51,530 nt of DNA from Candidatus Desulfovibrio intestinipullorum. Lineage in GTDB: Bacteria > Desulfobacterota > Desulfovibrionia > Desulfovibrionales > Desulfovibrionaceae. The notes beneath the pieces were generated by a model. That model did no database searches. It saw only the letters and a program-made list of their open reading frames with translations, and was not told the DNA's origin. The first letter of the stretch is position 1, and each line of letters begins with the position of its first letter. This document shows, in pieces, positions 16,391 to 25,247 of the stretch. The stretch covers positions 1-51,530 of the forward strand of contig DXHV01000075.1 in assembly GCA_019113165.1 (NCBI GenBank), in the 5' to 3' direction. Made by a program: the position numbers and the translations under genes.

Positions 16391-17103
16391 ACTCGCAGCT
16401 CTTCCAGGCTTCGTTGTGCAGCCTGCAAAAACCATAGGACCGCCAGAGCAAGTATGGTTCTACATAGAACCATGTCTTTCATGGCACTTATGGCAGAAAT
16501 CCTATAATAACATGCTTGAATAATTGTATTTTCAGGGGATTGCAACCGTATGGTTCTACTTTTTCCCAACTGTTGGGCTGGAGCTCCATGGGAACAAGGG
16601 GCACAGACGATCCTCCTGAACGGAGCGCCTTTTGTCCGCCCCTTGCAAGTTGTGCAAAATCAGCTGAACTCTTCCAGAACCAGGGAACAGAAGGTGCAGC
16701 GCTCCCTGCAAAGGCCGCGCCAGAGCCCTGGCCTCAACCGCTCCATCCATCCCAGCCGCCACGGACGTCCTTCGCTCTCCTCGGACAGGATGCCCGGATG
16801 AACTCGCAGCTCTTCCAGGCTTCGTTGTGGAGCCTGCAAAAACCATAGGACCGCCATGAAAGATATGGTTCTACGTAGAACCATGTCTTTCATGGAACTT
16901 ATGGCAGAAATCCCATAATAACATGCTTGAATAATTGTATTTTCATGGGATTGTAACCGTATGGTTCTACTTTTTCCCAACTGTTGGGCTGGAGCTCCAT
17001 GGGAACAAGGGGCACAGACGCTCCTCCTGAACGGAGCGCCTTTTGTCCGCCCCTTGCAAGTTGTGCAAAATCAGCTGAACTCTTCCAGAACCAGGGAACA
17101 GAA
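16251..17103. repeat. 411-bp tandem repeat: two full units and a 31-bp stub
   Basis: AGCTGAACTC at 16251 recurs as AGCTGAACT at 16662 and 17073, exactly 411 bases apart each time. Units 16251-16661 and 16662-17072 are nearly identical. The third stops matching at 17103. Each unit contains the end of the small secreted-protein gene, an ATGGTTCTA/TAGAACCAT palindrome (at 16452-16471 and 16866-16886) and a further ATGGTTCTA. 411 is 137 codons. No other gene is supported between 16391 and 17100. Confidence 0.9.
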
Positions 17104-17346
17104 GTTACCATTTGTCAACAAATTATAAAAAGAATTCAAGCTTTTACCTGATATCCTGGAGATAATACGCATGTAACATTTTCGCACCGAGAGACTGCTC
17201 GTCACGACAATCCCGAGGAGCAGCAGGAGCAAGCTATGCCTGGTGGGTTTTGTTTGGTTGACAAAAATGAACTGGAAAAAAGACAAAAACTTGTTGACAA
17301 AAGGGGAAAGGAAAATGAGACTGTCCATGCCGCTCTCCTTGGTTAG
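17101..17346 (+). pseudogene. Decayed ORF remnant
   Basis: Plus-strand frame 17101-17346 reads like real protein apart from one TGA: EVTICQQIIKRIQAFT, stop, YPGDNTHVTFSHRETARHDN, then MPGGFCLVDKNELEKRQKLV and VHAALLG before TAG. There is no good start. The family is unknown; the N-terminus was probably lost where the 411-bp repeat ends. An internal ATG at 17236 could give a 36-residue peptide. Confidence 0.35.
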
Positions 17347-17415
17347 TTGTTTTGGTGGTGCAAAATTATTAGCACAGGAGTAGCGGCTTTTTTTATTATC
17401 CGATCCAAAAATTTT

Positions 17416-17634
17416 TTATGCAAATTTCATGCCAAAGAAAAACATGTAAACAGGTGTTATATTAGAAACTTGTGATACTTTATTTCCTTTTAATAATAAA
17501 ATAACAGCTGTAATCCTCTTATATTCGTCTATTTTTAAATATGGATTTTTTAATAGTTCTTCTCCTTCAAGAATGAGTTTTTTTTGAATCAGGAATTTCA
17601 ACTTGTTCTTCAGATGATATATCTTTAGATACAT
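17416..17634 (-). pseudogene. Fragment of an HTH-like reading frame
   Basis: 72 codons, AT-rich. The segment EYKRITAVILLLKGNKVSQV resembles the first helix-turn-helix of IS630-type transposases, then the frame ends abruptly in VYMFFFGMKFA. I read it as a truncated second transposase ORF or a duplicated N-terminus. No ribosome-binding site is obvious. Confidence 0.3.
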
Positions 17635-17674
17635 CTTTATTTTTTAATTCTTTTTGTTCAAATCTTTTGTTAAA

Positions 17675-18163
17675 TTATTTAATGTTATCTATTCCAAAAT
17701 AATTCAACATCCTTGCACAACTTCTTACAGAATGTTCAATATCAAATTCATTTTTTAACAATAAAGACAAATTTAGTGAGCTCCAAGATTTTAATCCATA
17801 TTTTGAAGGATGTTCATTTAAAATAATATATTTTAATTTTTCTGATATTTCGTTGTCTAATGCAGGATGTCTCCCAGCTGTATTGCCTATTAACGAATTA
17901 TATCCATATATTTTTACATCTCTTATCCAGGCAGACACAGTGCAACGATGCACTTTATAATGAGCGGCAAGTTCATTTACCTGCATTTTTCCATCAAAGA
18001 ACATGCGTACAGCTGCTGCACGCATGGCTGCTTTCTTGTCTGTCGTGCTTTGCATGAAATCCAAACCTGCGTCGAGCACTTCTTCACGGGTCTTCCCTTC
18101 CACCCATTGGGGGCTGACGGGTGAGATTTTCATAGGCTTGAGTGGGTTGGTAATCTTGGGCAT
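17675..18163 (-). CDS. Helix-turn-helix protein, IS630-type transposase N-terminal domain
   Basis: A 162-residue protein. Residues 45-90 (AMRAAAVRMFFDGKMQVNEL...RCTVSAWIRDVKIYG) form a winged/homeodomain-like HTH. GRHPALDNEISEKLKYIILN and the following helices match the second DNA-binding domain of IS630/Tc1-like transposases. The DDE domain is absent: after the TAA the same frame continues for about 35 codons (FNKRFEQKELKNKDVSK) and stops again. It may still bind the element ends. Codon use is A/T-ending, unlike neighbours, showing transfer. GAGAGAG lies before the ATG. Confidence 0.6.
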   Translation of the reverse strand: MPKITNPLKPMKISPVSPQWVEGKTREEVLDAGLDFMQSTTDKKAAMRAAAVRMFFDGKMQVNELAAHYKVHRCTVSAWIRDVKIYGYNSLIGNTAGRHPALDNEISEKLKYIILNEHPSKYGLKSWSSLNLSLLLKNEFDIEHSVRSCARMLNYFGIDNIK

Positions 18164-18199
18164 AGAGTTCTCTCTCGTGGGCTTAATAAGGTTACACCA

Positions 18200-18484
18200 T
18201 TAGGCTCGCTGGGTGGGAGTATAGCCTATTCTTGAAAGATGTTCAATTATGACATCTTGGCACCAAGACCTGTTTCGTCAATTTTTGCGTTCACTATAGG
18301 ATATATTTGATTGCCTCTCGTACCACCGAAACGAGCAAAATGTTTTCCACTTTTCGTGGGTAACTTGAGAATTCTATTCTGTCAAACGACACGAAAGTGT
18401 AGCAGAAAAAGCCTTGAGAGGGGAGAGGAACTCCGGGGGATTGGGCTGGACGAAGACCGGCAGGCCTGTCCACTGTATCCCCAT
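18200..18484. other. Intergenic stretch between the IS630-like element and the SulP terminator
   Basis: 285 bases of mixed composition without a plausible gene. The AT-rich part (18220-18400) grades into GC-rich sequence, probably the boundary of the transferred segment. Confidence 0.4.
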
Positions 18485-18520
18485 GGGGCACAGGAGGCCG
18501 ATCAGGCGCTCCTGTGCCCC
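18485..18520 (-). terminator. Perfect 12-bp hairpin downstream of sulP
   Basis: GGGGCACAGGAG (18485-18496) is fully complementary to CTCCTGTGCCCC (18509-18520), 34 bases beyond the SulP stop. It lacks a T-run on the minus strand, so it may stabilise or pause rather than terminate. Confidence 0.5.
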
Positions 18521-18553
18521 TTCCTCTTGGGACCGGGAAAGCGATCCGTCTCG

Positions 18554-20350
18554 TCAGGCCTTCTGCCCGGTTGCTGCCCTGTCCTGTGCAGAGCTGGGGG
18601 GTGCAGGTCTGTGGTTGGCTATCTGGCAGCTTGTGCCCACGCCATCGGCTTCCTCTTCCTGGTAGCAGGAGATGCGGCTCAAAAGATCAATGCCCAGGTT
18701 GATGCCGTCCTTCAGCCTGTTGGTGATGAAGCCTTCACTCAAGTCCTTGAGCATGCCGGCCCGGCGCAGTGTTTCGCGAACCTCCCTGTTGCTGACCACC
18801 AGGATGACCGGCACGGAGCGGGCGTAGCAGCGTTCAAGGAAGAGCATGAGGGCATGTGCGCCCGAGGCATCAATCCAGAAGACACGGGTGATGTGCAGGA
18901 CAATGAGGCGCACCTCCTTCTTTTCCAGCTTCGTGAGCTTGCGCTCAAGCTCATGAATGGCCCCGAAGAAGAGCGAGCCTTCTATGCTGTAGACCACCAG
19001 CCCCCTGGGCCTGTCTGGCACATCGCGCAGAAGCGGACTGTTGTGGGAGAGCTTGCGCACAATGGGATGGGAGGAACGCTGAATGTAGAGCAGCAGGGAA
19101 AGGATGACACCAATAAAGAGGGCCCGTTCCAGATCGAAGATCAGGGTGGAAGCCAGAGTAATGAGGAGCACAATGCGGTCCGAGCGTGTTGTCTCGAAGC
19201 TCAGTCGCAAGGACTCCACATTGATCATCTGGACGCAGGCCAGGAGCAGGACACCGCTTAAGGCCGGCATGGGCAGCCAGCTCACCAGCGGCGCCATGAG
19301 AAAGAGCATGGGCAGGGCCAGCAGGCCCGTGAACACGGCGCCAAAGCGCGTTCTGCCGCCAGAGGAAAACATGAGGGCACTGCGGGTGAAGGAGCCGCAG
19401 CCTGGCAGACCGGAGGTCAGACCGGCAACAATGTTGCCCAGTCCCTGGCCTATGAGTTCCCTGGAGCCGTCAAAGGCATCCCTGTTGATGCTGGCCATCT
19501 GCTTGGCAATGGTCAGGGACTCTACAGTGCCCAGCAGCGCCACGGCCAGTGCCGGGAAGAAGAGCGCCCTCCAGACCTCGGGATCCAGGGCCTGCGGCAG
19601 GGAAAGGGGCGGCAGCACGCTGGGAATGGGCCCGACCATTTTGACGCCGTGGGCGGCTGCGCCAAGCAGGGCACTCAGGCAGCTTGCGACCACCAGGGCT
19701 GCCAGCGTGGCCGGAAAGCGCCTGGAGATCCGCCGAAAGAGGATGGTGAGGAGTACGGTGCCTGCGGCAATGCCAAGGCTCCAGGGATTGGTCTGATCCA
19801 GCGAGGCAAGGGTGGTGGCAATCTGCGGAAAGAAGCCGCCCTCGGCCCTGGGCAGGGAGAGGCCAAGCACCGTGTTGAGCTGGCCTGCGGCAATGAGCAG
19901 GGCTGCGCCTGCCACAAAGGCCGCCATGACCGAATGGGAGATGAAGTTGGTGAGCTCGCCAAGCCTGGCCAGGCCCATGACTATCTGGATGAGGCCTGCG
20001 AGCAGGGCAATCATGAAGATGTAGGGCATGCGCACTTCTTCCGGCATGGTGCTTGCGACCACGCCGCCAATGCTGACCGTGGCCAGGGAGGAGAAGAGCA
20101 CCATGGAAATGGCATTGGTGGGACCGGCTATGAGGTAGCGGGACGAACCCCAGAGCGCGGCAGCGATCACCGGGAAAATGGCCGTGTAGATGCCGTACTG
20201 CGGATGCACACCGGCAATGAGGGCATAGGCCATGGCCTGAGGAATGGCCATGGGCGTGACGGTCAGGGCGCCGACAAGGTCTGCCCGCAGATCCTTTGCC
20301 GTGTAGTTTTTCAGATCCCCCAGAAAGGGGAGGAAGGTTGTCAGCCGCAT
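18554..20350 (-). CDS. SulP family anion transporter with STAS domain
   Basis: A 598-residue inner-membrane transporter. Residues 25-420 hold 11-14 helices with SulP signatures: GALTVTPMAIPQAMAYALIAGVHPQYGIYTAIFP, SSRYLIAGPTNAISMVL and GLTSGLPGCGSFTRSALM. A STAS domain spans about residues 455-560 (RGLVVYSIEGSLFFGAIHEL ... FWIDASGAHALMLFL). SulP proteins carry sulfate, bicarbonate or dicarboxylates; the substrate cannot be chosen from sequence. The last 35 residues are a polar extension. GAGG lies nine bases before the ATG. Probably monocistronic. Confidence 0.92.
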   Translation of the reverse strand: MRLTTFLPFLGDLKNYTAKDLRADLVGALTVTPMAIPQAMAYALIAGVHPQYGIYTAIFPVIAAALWGSSRYLIAGPTNAISMVLFSSLATVSIGGVVASTMPEEVRMPYIFMIALLAGLIQIVMGLARLGELTNFISHSVMAAFVAGAALLIAAGQLNTVLGLSLPRAEGGFFPQIATTLASLDQTNPWSLGIAAGTVLLTILFRRISRRFPATLAALVVASCLSALLGAAAHGVKMVGPIPSVLPPLSLPQALDPEVWRALFFPALAVALLGTVESLTIAKQMASINRDAFDGSRELIGQGLGNIVAGLTSGLPGCGSFTRSALMFSSGGRTRFGAVFTGLLALPMLFLMAPLVSWLPMPALSGVLLLACVQMINVESLRLSFETTRSDRIVLLITLASTLIFDLERALFIGVILSLLLYIQRSSHPIVRKLSHNSPLLRDVPDRPRGLVVYSIEGSLFFGAIHELERKLTKLEKKEVRLIVLHITRVFWIDASGAHALMLFLERCYARSVPVILVVSNREVRETLRRAGMLKDLSEGFITNRLKDGINLGIDLLSRISCYQEEEADGVGTSCQIANHRPAPPSSAQDRAATGQKA

Positions 20351-20789
20351 TGCAGAAACCTCGCACGAAAATCCTGCAGTTCCGGGACCAGACAGCCCTG
20401 TCTGCAGGAAGGGAACAGAGTCTTTCCCTTATACGCCAAAAAAGGCGAGCGACAAGCTCTGTTATTCCCGGAAGCTGTCCCATGTCCCTTTGCGGTCATG
20501 CCGGCCAGAAAGAGGGAGACGTCCGGGGAAAGGCTCTCTATCAGTTTGAGAAGACAGACAATCTGCCAGAAATCTTGCCGGAACAGCACGCCCTTTTGGA
20601 AAGCAGGGCAGCCTGCCTGATCTCTGTCTCTCCTGAGCGTTAGGCATGCAGACAGGGCGTCTGCAGACTGCATATTCAGACGGATCATGTTCTTCTCTGC
20701 GCGTGCAAGAGGGAACACTTGTCGTCGTCTTGCCTGTTTCCAGCTTCCATTTTCTGAAAAAGGGCTCGAAATACAGTGCACGCAGACAC
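20351..20789. other. Intergenic region upstream of sulP
   Basis: About 440 bases holding the sulP promoter. A minus-strand frame at 20341-20874 would encode 177 residues but runs through the terminator at 20790-20830 and looks unlike a real protein, so I do not call it. Confidence 0.45.
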
Positions 20790-20830
20790 AAAAAAAGACA
20801 GTCCCTGGCAAAAAGCTGTCCGGGACTGTC
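20790..20830 (-). terminator. Terminator of the 20899-21669 gene
   Basis: GACAGTCCC (20797-20805) pairs with GGGACTGTC (20822-20830). The A7 at 20790-20796 gives a T-run on the minus strand. Confidence 0.85.
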
Positions 20831-20898
20831 CAGATAAAGGGGTTGTGCCTGGGCACAAATCCTTTTTTTCTCAAACAAAGCGTGCGGTCTCCATGGGC

Positions 20899-21669
20899 CT
20901 AGAGTCTGCCCTTGCGGTGCATCATGCCGGTCCAGCGGGCCAGGGAGGTACGCGAGACGGCCTTGTCCAGGGTACCCATCTTCTCTATGCCCTGGGCCAG
21001 GTGCTGGCTTTCCTCCTTCTCCAGACGGACAATGTGGCCGGCCTGGCGTGCACGCTGCTGGAAGGCATTGAGGTAGTCGTTGGCAAAGGCAATGTCCTGC
21101 ACAAGGTTCTGTGGCAGGTCCTCGTGGTACTCCACGATCACCTGGCATTGCTCGAATTCCAGCAAAAGCCTGGCCCTGTAGACAAGGCAGACGCCTGTTT
21201 CCTGACCGGATCCCTGGCCGGCTCTCTGGCCGGATCCGCAGAAGGGATCGTGCTTTCTGTCCAGAACGCTCAGGGTTTCAAACAGGGTCCTGTTGCCCTG
21301 GTTCTGGCTCATGCGGCGTATGGCCGGAAAGGCCGTGTGATCGCCGGACATCCATTCCCAGTTGTTTTCTCCGTCGGCAACAGCTGTTACCAGGAGGCCT
21401 TTGGCATGGCCGTACAGGGCCAGCCAGAGCCTGGCCTCGCCCTGCAGGCTTTCGTGGGTCTCGGGCCGGATGCTGCACCAGCCTGCGGTCAGCAGGTTCA
21501 TGTTCTGATCCAGCGCAAAGGTTGCCGCAGGCCTGGCCCTGGCAAGCAGCACGGCCTGACTGGAGCCCGGCTGGCGCACCATGCCCCGCAGCGGAGGCTG
21601 GGAAGAGAAGTGGGAGATGGCAAAGCCACCAAGAAGAACAACCAGGACAAGGATGATGATTTTGGCCAT
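20899..21669 (-). CDS. Membrane-anchored protein of unknown function
   Basis: A 256-residue protein with one N-terminal membrane segment (IIILVLVVLLGGFAISHF, residues 4-21) followed by a periplasmic region. The middle has a repeated SGQRAGQGSGQETG-like Gly/Gln linker. Most of the rest is helix-prone with many Gln/Glu/Arg (NAFQQRARQAGHIVRLEKEE). I do not recognise a family. The start at 21669 was preferred because the extra 37 upstream codons are Pro/Cys-rich and overlap the nhaC end. It follows nhaC by 50 bases on the same strand and ends at a good terminator. Confidence 0.7.
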   Translation of the reverse strand: MAKIIILVLVVLLGGFAISHFSSQPPLRGMVRQPGSSQAVLLARARPAATFALDQNMNLLTAGWCSIRPETHESLQGEARLWLALYGHAKGLLVTAVADGENNWEWMSGDHTAFPAIRRMSQNQGNRTLFETLSVLDRKHDPFCGSGQRAGQGSGQETGVCLVYRARLLLEFEQCQVIVEYHEDLPQNLVQDIAFANDYLNAFQQRARQAGHIVRLEKEESQHLAQGIEKMGTLDKAVSRTSLARWTGMMHRKGRL

Positions 21670-21719
21670 GGGGGATGCCTTTGGAAGTCTTTGAGGATCT
21701 GGGAAGGGACCTGTGCCGG

Positions 21720-23021
21720 TCAGCTGCGCCTTGTCAGGACAGGAGCAGGCAGGATCAGGCGGGAGAGCGGCACAAGCCACAGGTAGCAGGCAGCCAGCAC
21801 TGCCGAATGGGGCGCCTGCAGCATGCTTAAGGGGATGACGCAGGCTATGGACCAGGGAACGAGGGCCGAGAGGAGGATGACGGAGTCTTCCAGATTGCTG
21901 GCAAGACGGGCAGGATCGGGCTCAAGATCCTTTGTGACCTGCCAGGTCAGGAGGACGGCCAGGGTCTGGTTGCAGGCAATGGCCGAGGTGACAAGGCCTG
22001 CCAGGGCAAAGCCCGTGAAGGATCCGGGCCGGCCGGCCCGTTTGTGCAGGAAGGCCTTGAGATCGTGCAGAAGGTCGCTTGCCTGAAAGAGGCCCGCATA
22101 GGTGGACGAGATGCAGACAATGCCTGCCACCGTGAGCATGGAGCTGATGCCGCCGCCGTCAAAGAGCCGGCCCACCTCGGGATCCCTTGCCGTGTAGCCG
22201 CAGAGCAGCAGGCCCGGGATGTCGGCAGGATTTGTGCCCTGCAGCAGGAGGCAGAGGCCAAGGGCGCACAGGGTGCTGACCAGCATGGCCGTGCGCACAT
22301 GGATTTTGCACAGGGCCAGCACAAGGATGAGCAGGGCCGGCAGGGCGGTCAGGACATTCAGGGTGTACTCTCTGGCAAAGAGGGCGCCTGTATCGGGGAT
22401 GGTCCCTTCGGCATGCAGCACAAGGGCGCCAGTGGCGTAGGCGGCCACGCTTGCCAGCAGGGCCGGCCAGCCCGTGGCCCACATGGTGCGGCAGTTGGCA
22501 TAGATATTGGTCTTGGTCACCGTGCTCACCAGCAGGGCACTGGTGGACATGGGCGAGCAGCGGTCCCCGAAATAGATCCCGGAGAGAATGGCTCCACCCG
22601 TGAGCAGGGGCGGCTGGTTCAGGGCCATGCCCACGGACATGCTGATGACGCCCATGGTGGCTGCGGTGGCAAAGGACGAGCCCAGGAGATAGGACAGGCC
22701 GCAGTTGGCCAGAAAGGCACAGGGCAGGAAGAGGGCCGGGGTCATGAGCTGCAGGGAGCAGTCCACAAGATAGGCAATGGTGCCGCTGGCCCGCCAGCTG
22801 GCCGTGAGCATGCCGATGCACACAAAGGTGGTCAGAATGGGCAGGACGGTGCGTATGCCCTCCAGCGAGGCCCTGAAAACGCGGCCAGGGGACAGGCGGC
22901 AGGAGAGACAGTAGCCCGCAAAGAGGCAATAGCCTGCGCCCAGGGCCCAGAGCAGGGAATGCCCTGTCAGCAGGGTCCCTACCAGAAGGATGCAGAAGAG
23001 AAAGAGGACAAGGAGGGCCAT
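21720..23021 (-). CDS. nhaC: NhaC-type Na+/H+ antiporter family protein
   Basis: A 433-residue protein with about 12 membrane helices. Family features are seen in LPCAFLANCGLSYLLGSSFATAATMGVISM, the GAILSGIYFGDRCSPMSTSALLVSTVT segment (a hallmark of NhaC/ArcD-like carriers) and ALAGLVTSAIACNQTLAVLLTW. NhaC proteins exchange sodium for protons; some relatives carry organic acids or amino acids, so the substrate is uncertain. Length is slightly below the typical 450-480. The start at 23021 opens with a helix. Its downstream neighbour is probably cotranscribed. Confidence 0.85.
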   Translation of the reverse strand: MALLVLFLFCILLVGTLLTGHSLLWALGAGYCLFAGYCLSCRLSPGRVFRASLEGIRTVLPILTTFVCIGMLTASWRASGTIAYLVDCSLQLMTPALFLPCAFLANCGLSYLLGSSFATAATMGVISMSVGMALNQPPLLTGGAILSGIYFGDRCSPMSTSALLVSTVTKTNIYANCRTMWATGWPALLASVAAYATGALVLHAEGTIPDTGALFAREYTLNVLTALPALLILVLALCKIHVRTAMLVSTLCALGLCLLLQGTNPADIPGLLLCGYTARDPEVGRLFDGGGISSMLTVAGIVCISSTYAGLFQASDLLHDLKAFLHKRAGRPGSFTGFALAGLVTSAIACNQTLAVLLTWQVTKDLEPDPARLASNLEDSVILLSALVPWSIACVIPLSMLQAPHSAVLAACYLWLVPLSRLILPAPVLTRRS

Positions 23022-23126
23022 GCAGGTGCCTTATGACAAAAAGGAGACGTGCGTTTGCAGTCTAGCCCATATGCCTGTTCTTGTATACGCCGGCTGCTGC
23101 AGTGCTGCAGTACAGGGCTTGCAGTA

Positions 23127-23153
23127 AAAGGCCCCTCCTTGAGAGGGGCCTTT
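23127..23153. terminator. Bidirectional terminator between MFS and nhaC
   Basis: AAAGGCCCCTC (23127-23137) pairs with GAGGGGCCTTT (23143-23153). It follows the MFS stop on the minus strand by about 118 bases. Confidence 0.85.
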
Positions 23154-23172
23154 GGCAATCAGGAAAAACTGT

Positions 23173-23208
23173 CCATGAGACGATCCATGAGACGACCCGC
23201 GAGACGAC
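23173..23208. repeat. Three 12-bp tandem repeats in the MFS 3' region
   Basis: CCATGAGACGAT, CCATGAGACGAC and CCGCGAGACGAC run head to tail. They lie between the MFS stop and its terminator, outside any supported gene. Confidence 0.8.
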
Positions 23209-23270
23209 CGGCTTCCATGACGTCAGACAGCACGCTCAAAAGAGTCCGGGGACTTGCAAGTGCAGGATCC

Positions 23271-24479
23271 TCAGGGGCGCATCCTGTGGGCCAGGGTGGC
23301 CAGCACAAAGATGGCCAACCCCACCACAATGATGGGGGAGAGCGCCCAGCTCAGGCCGAAGAGGTGCGAGAGAAAGCCAATGGTCGGCGGGCAGGCCAGA
23401 AAGCCGAAGAAGCTGATGGACGAGACAAAGGAGATGCCGACCTGGGCCGGGATGGTCCTGGAGCGGCCGGCCAGGCTGTAGCACAGGGGCACAATGGAGG
23501 CCATGCCGAAGCCCACCAGGGCCAGGCCCACGGTGGCCGGCACAAGCTCGCCCGTGGTCAGGGCCAGGGTGAGGCCTGCGGCAATGCACAGGCCGCTGGC
23601 CTGCAGGACCGGGGTCACGCCGTAGCGGTTCACAAGACCGTCTGCCAGCAGGCGTCCCATGACCATGAAGGTCATGCAGGCAAGATAGCCCAGACGGACA
23701 AAGTGTTCCTCAGGCTGAATGACCTGGGCAAAGAAGACCGCACTCCAGTCGTACATGGCGCCTTCGGTGGCCATGCTGCCAAAGGCAATGAAGCCAAGGA
23801 TTATCAGGAAGGCACTGGGCCGGATGCGGGTTTTCTTCTGTGGCTCGCCCTTTGAGGAGCCGATGTGCACTTCCCGTGGCATGATCAGGGGCTGCAGCAG
23901 GGCCAGGCCGCACAGGGTGATGACGGTGATGGCCACAAAGTGCAGCAGGGGCGGAACGCCCAGAGGCGCCACCACGGCACCGATGAGGCCGCCTATGACA
24001 CCGCCCAGGCTCCACATGCCGTGGAAGGTGGCGATGATGCTGCGCCTGTAGAGGATCTCCACGCCCACGGCCTGGGAGTTCAGGGCAATGTTGGCCATGT
24101 TGTAGACAAAGCCGAAGAAGAACAGGGCAGCAAAGAGCGCGAGCCTGCCCGGAGCCAGGGAAAGGCCCACCAGGGCCAGGGGCAGCAGGATCATGGAGAG
24201 GATGATGGCCTTGCGCGTGTGTACCTTGCCGATAAGCCAGGCGGACGGAGCGATGGCCACAAGTTCGCCTAAGGGGGCACCAAAGAGGATGCTGCCCAGG
24301 GCGGCATCCGTGAGCTGCAGGCTCGCCTTGATGTCGGGTATGCGGGTTGCCCAGGACGCAAAGATGGTACCCATGAAGAAGAAAAAGAACATGAGGGCCA
24401 TGCGGTAGTTGCCCCTGGCTGTCTGGGGCACAAGACGGCGGGCCAGTTCCCGGGGAAGCGAAAGCGCAAGAGTGGTCAT
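23271..24479 (-). CDS. MFS transporter (FucP/YbjJ-like)
   Basis: A 402-residue major facilitator with 12 helices. GTIFASWATRIPDIKASLQLTDAALGSILFGAPLGELVA is typical of the YbjJ/MdtG-like sugar-phosphate-type branch, and the halves are joined by a short basic loop (SSKGEPQKKTRIRP). It probably moves a sugar or a small drug; the substrate is unknown. The start at 24479 was chosen because the 147 codons upstream in the open frame are low-quality and cross AT-rich promoter-like sequence. No clear Shine-Dalgarno is present. Confidence 0.85.
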   Translation of the reverse strand: MTTLALSLPRELARRLVPQTARGNYRMALMFFFFFMGTIFASWATRIPDIKASLQLTDAALGSILFGAPLGELVAIAPSAWLIGKVHTRKAIILSMILLPLALVGLSLAPGRLALFAALFFFGFVYNMANIALNSQAVGVEILYRRSIIATFHGMWSLGGVIGGLIGAVVAPLGVPPLLHFVAITVITLCGLALLQPLIMPREVHIGSSKGEPQKKTRIRPSAFLIILGFIAFGSMATEGAMYDWSAVFFAQVIQPEEHFVRLGYLACMTFMVMGRLLADGLVNRYGVTPVLQASGLCIAAGLTLALTTGELVPATVGLALVGFGMASIVPLCYSLAGRSRTIPAQVGISFVSSISFFGFLACPPTIGFLSHLFGLSWALSPIIVVGLAIFVLATLAHRMRP

Positions 24480-24836
24480 AGTTGCGATGTATCGAGCTTG
24501 GGATTGCAGGGTTTGCGTGCACGAGGGGGAGTGCAGGGCCCTCCCGGGGCCGCTGCATGCACGAAAGGGAATGTGTCCTTGTGGGGCATAGGCCCCTTTT
24601 TGCGACGAAATTGTGCAGAACATGCGGCAAAAATCGGGCACAAGGCAGGGACAGGGACAAAAGAGAAAAAGACTTCTTTGCCTTTTGCCCGCTTCTGTCA
24701 AGCGACAAATGCGCAACAGCCGGAAAAGCAGAGCCAAAGGCCCGTTAGGACTGATGTTTTTCTCTTGCCCTTCCCGCCGTCCGCTGGGGTGCCAGGGGCA
24801 GGGCGCAAAAAAATATGTCAAAATGAGAGATTTTTC

Positions 24837-24865
24837 TTGACAGCCGGGCGGCACAAGCGTAGACA
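24837..24865 (+). promoter_or_regulatory. Promoter of tRNA-Pro copy 1
   Basis: TTGACA (24837-24842), 17-base spacer, TAGACA (24860-24865), 13 bases before the tRNA. Confidence 0.8.
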
Positions 24866-24877
24866 CAGTTTTCGCGT

Positions 24878-24954
24878 CGGGATGTAGCGCAGTCTGGGAG
24901 CGCACTTGAATGGGGTTCAAGGGGTCGAAGGTTCAAATCCTTTCATCCCGACCA
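24878..24954 (+). tRNA. tRNA-Pro (anticodon GGG), copy 1
   Basis: Acceptor CGGGATG pairs with CATCCCG; discriminator A and CCA are encoded. The anticodon stem CTTGA/TCAAG encloses loop ATGGGGT, so the anticodon is GGG (reads CCC and CCU). The T-arm is GGTTCAAATCC. The C at position 1 is the usual bacterial tRNA-Pro feature. Confidence 0.95.
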
Positions 24955-24970
24955 GTTATCCAGACAATTC

Positions 24971-25002
24971 AGGGCTTGCGAGCTGTTCGCAGGTCCTTTT
25001 TT
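24971..25002 (+). terminator. Terminator of tRNA-Pro copy 1
   Basis: AGGGCTTGCGA (24971-24981) pairs over 11 positions (two G-T) with TCGCAGGTCCT (24987-24997), loop GCTGT, then a T-run. Confidence 0.9.
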
Positions 25003-25206
25003 GTTGTCCGTTTTTTTTGCCTGTCTGCCTCTTGATCTGTCTCCCTGTCGGTCTGTCCGGCCTGTTGTCCGTCTCACGCCTTCTTCAGGGGCAGAATGGC
25101 CGGACCGCTGTCAGTGGTATCCTGCCAGGGGCATTCTGTCGGGAACATTCTGGCAGGGATCGTTTCTTGTCCTGTGCCGGAACGGAACAAAATTTGTGAA
25201 AAATGC

Positions 25207-25235
25207 TTGACAGCCGGGCGGCATGAGCGTAGACA
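25207..25235 (+). promoter_or_regulatory. Promoter of tRNA-Pro copy 2
   Basis: TTGACA (25207-25212), 17-base spacer, TAGACA (25230-25235). Confidence 0.8.
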
Positions 25236-25247
25236 CAGTTTTCGCGT

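Larger units (their letters stand above)
17356..18199. mobile_element. Low-GC IS630-like element, incomplete
   Basis: Ends TGGTGCAAAATTATTA (17356-17371) and, inverted, TGGTGTAACCTTATTA (18184-18199) match at 13 of 16 positions. The 844-bp segment between is far more AT-rich than its surroundings and encodes an IS630-type helix-turn-helix protein starting 20 bases inside the right end. A DDE catalytic ORF is missing, so it is probably a deleted, non-autonomous copy. Confidence 0.55.

Noticed and set aside
16516..16848. 110-codon plus-strand frame in the 411-bp repeat
   Set aside because: It only repeats the C-terminus of the upstream secreted protein and lacks a signal peptide or ribosome-binding site.
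20341..20874. 177-codon minus-strand frame upstream of sulP
   Set aside because: It overlaps a strong terminator and has no ribosome-binding site or recognisable domain.
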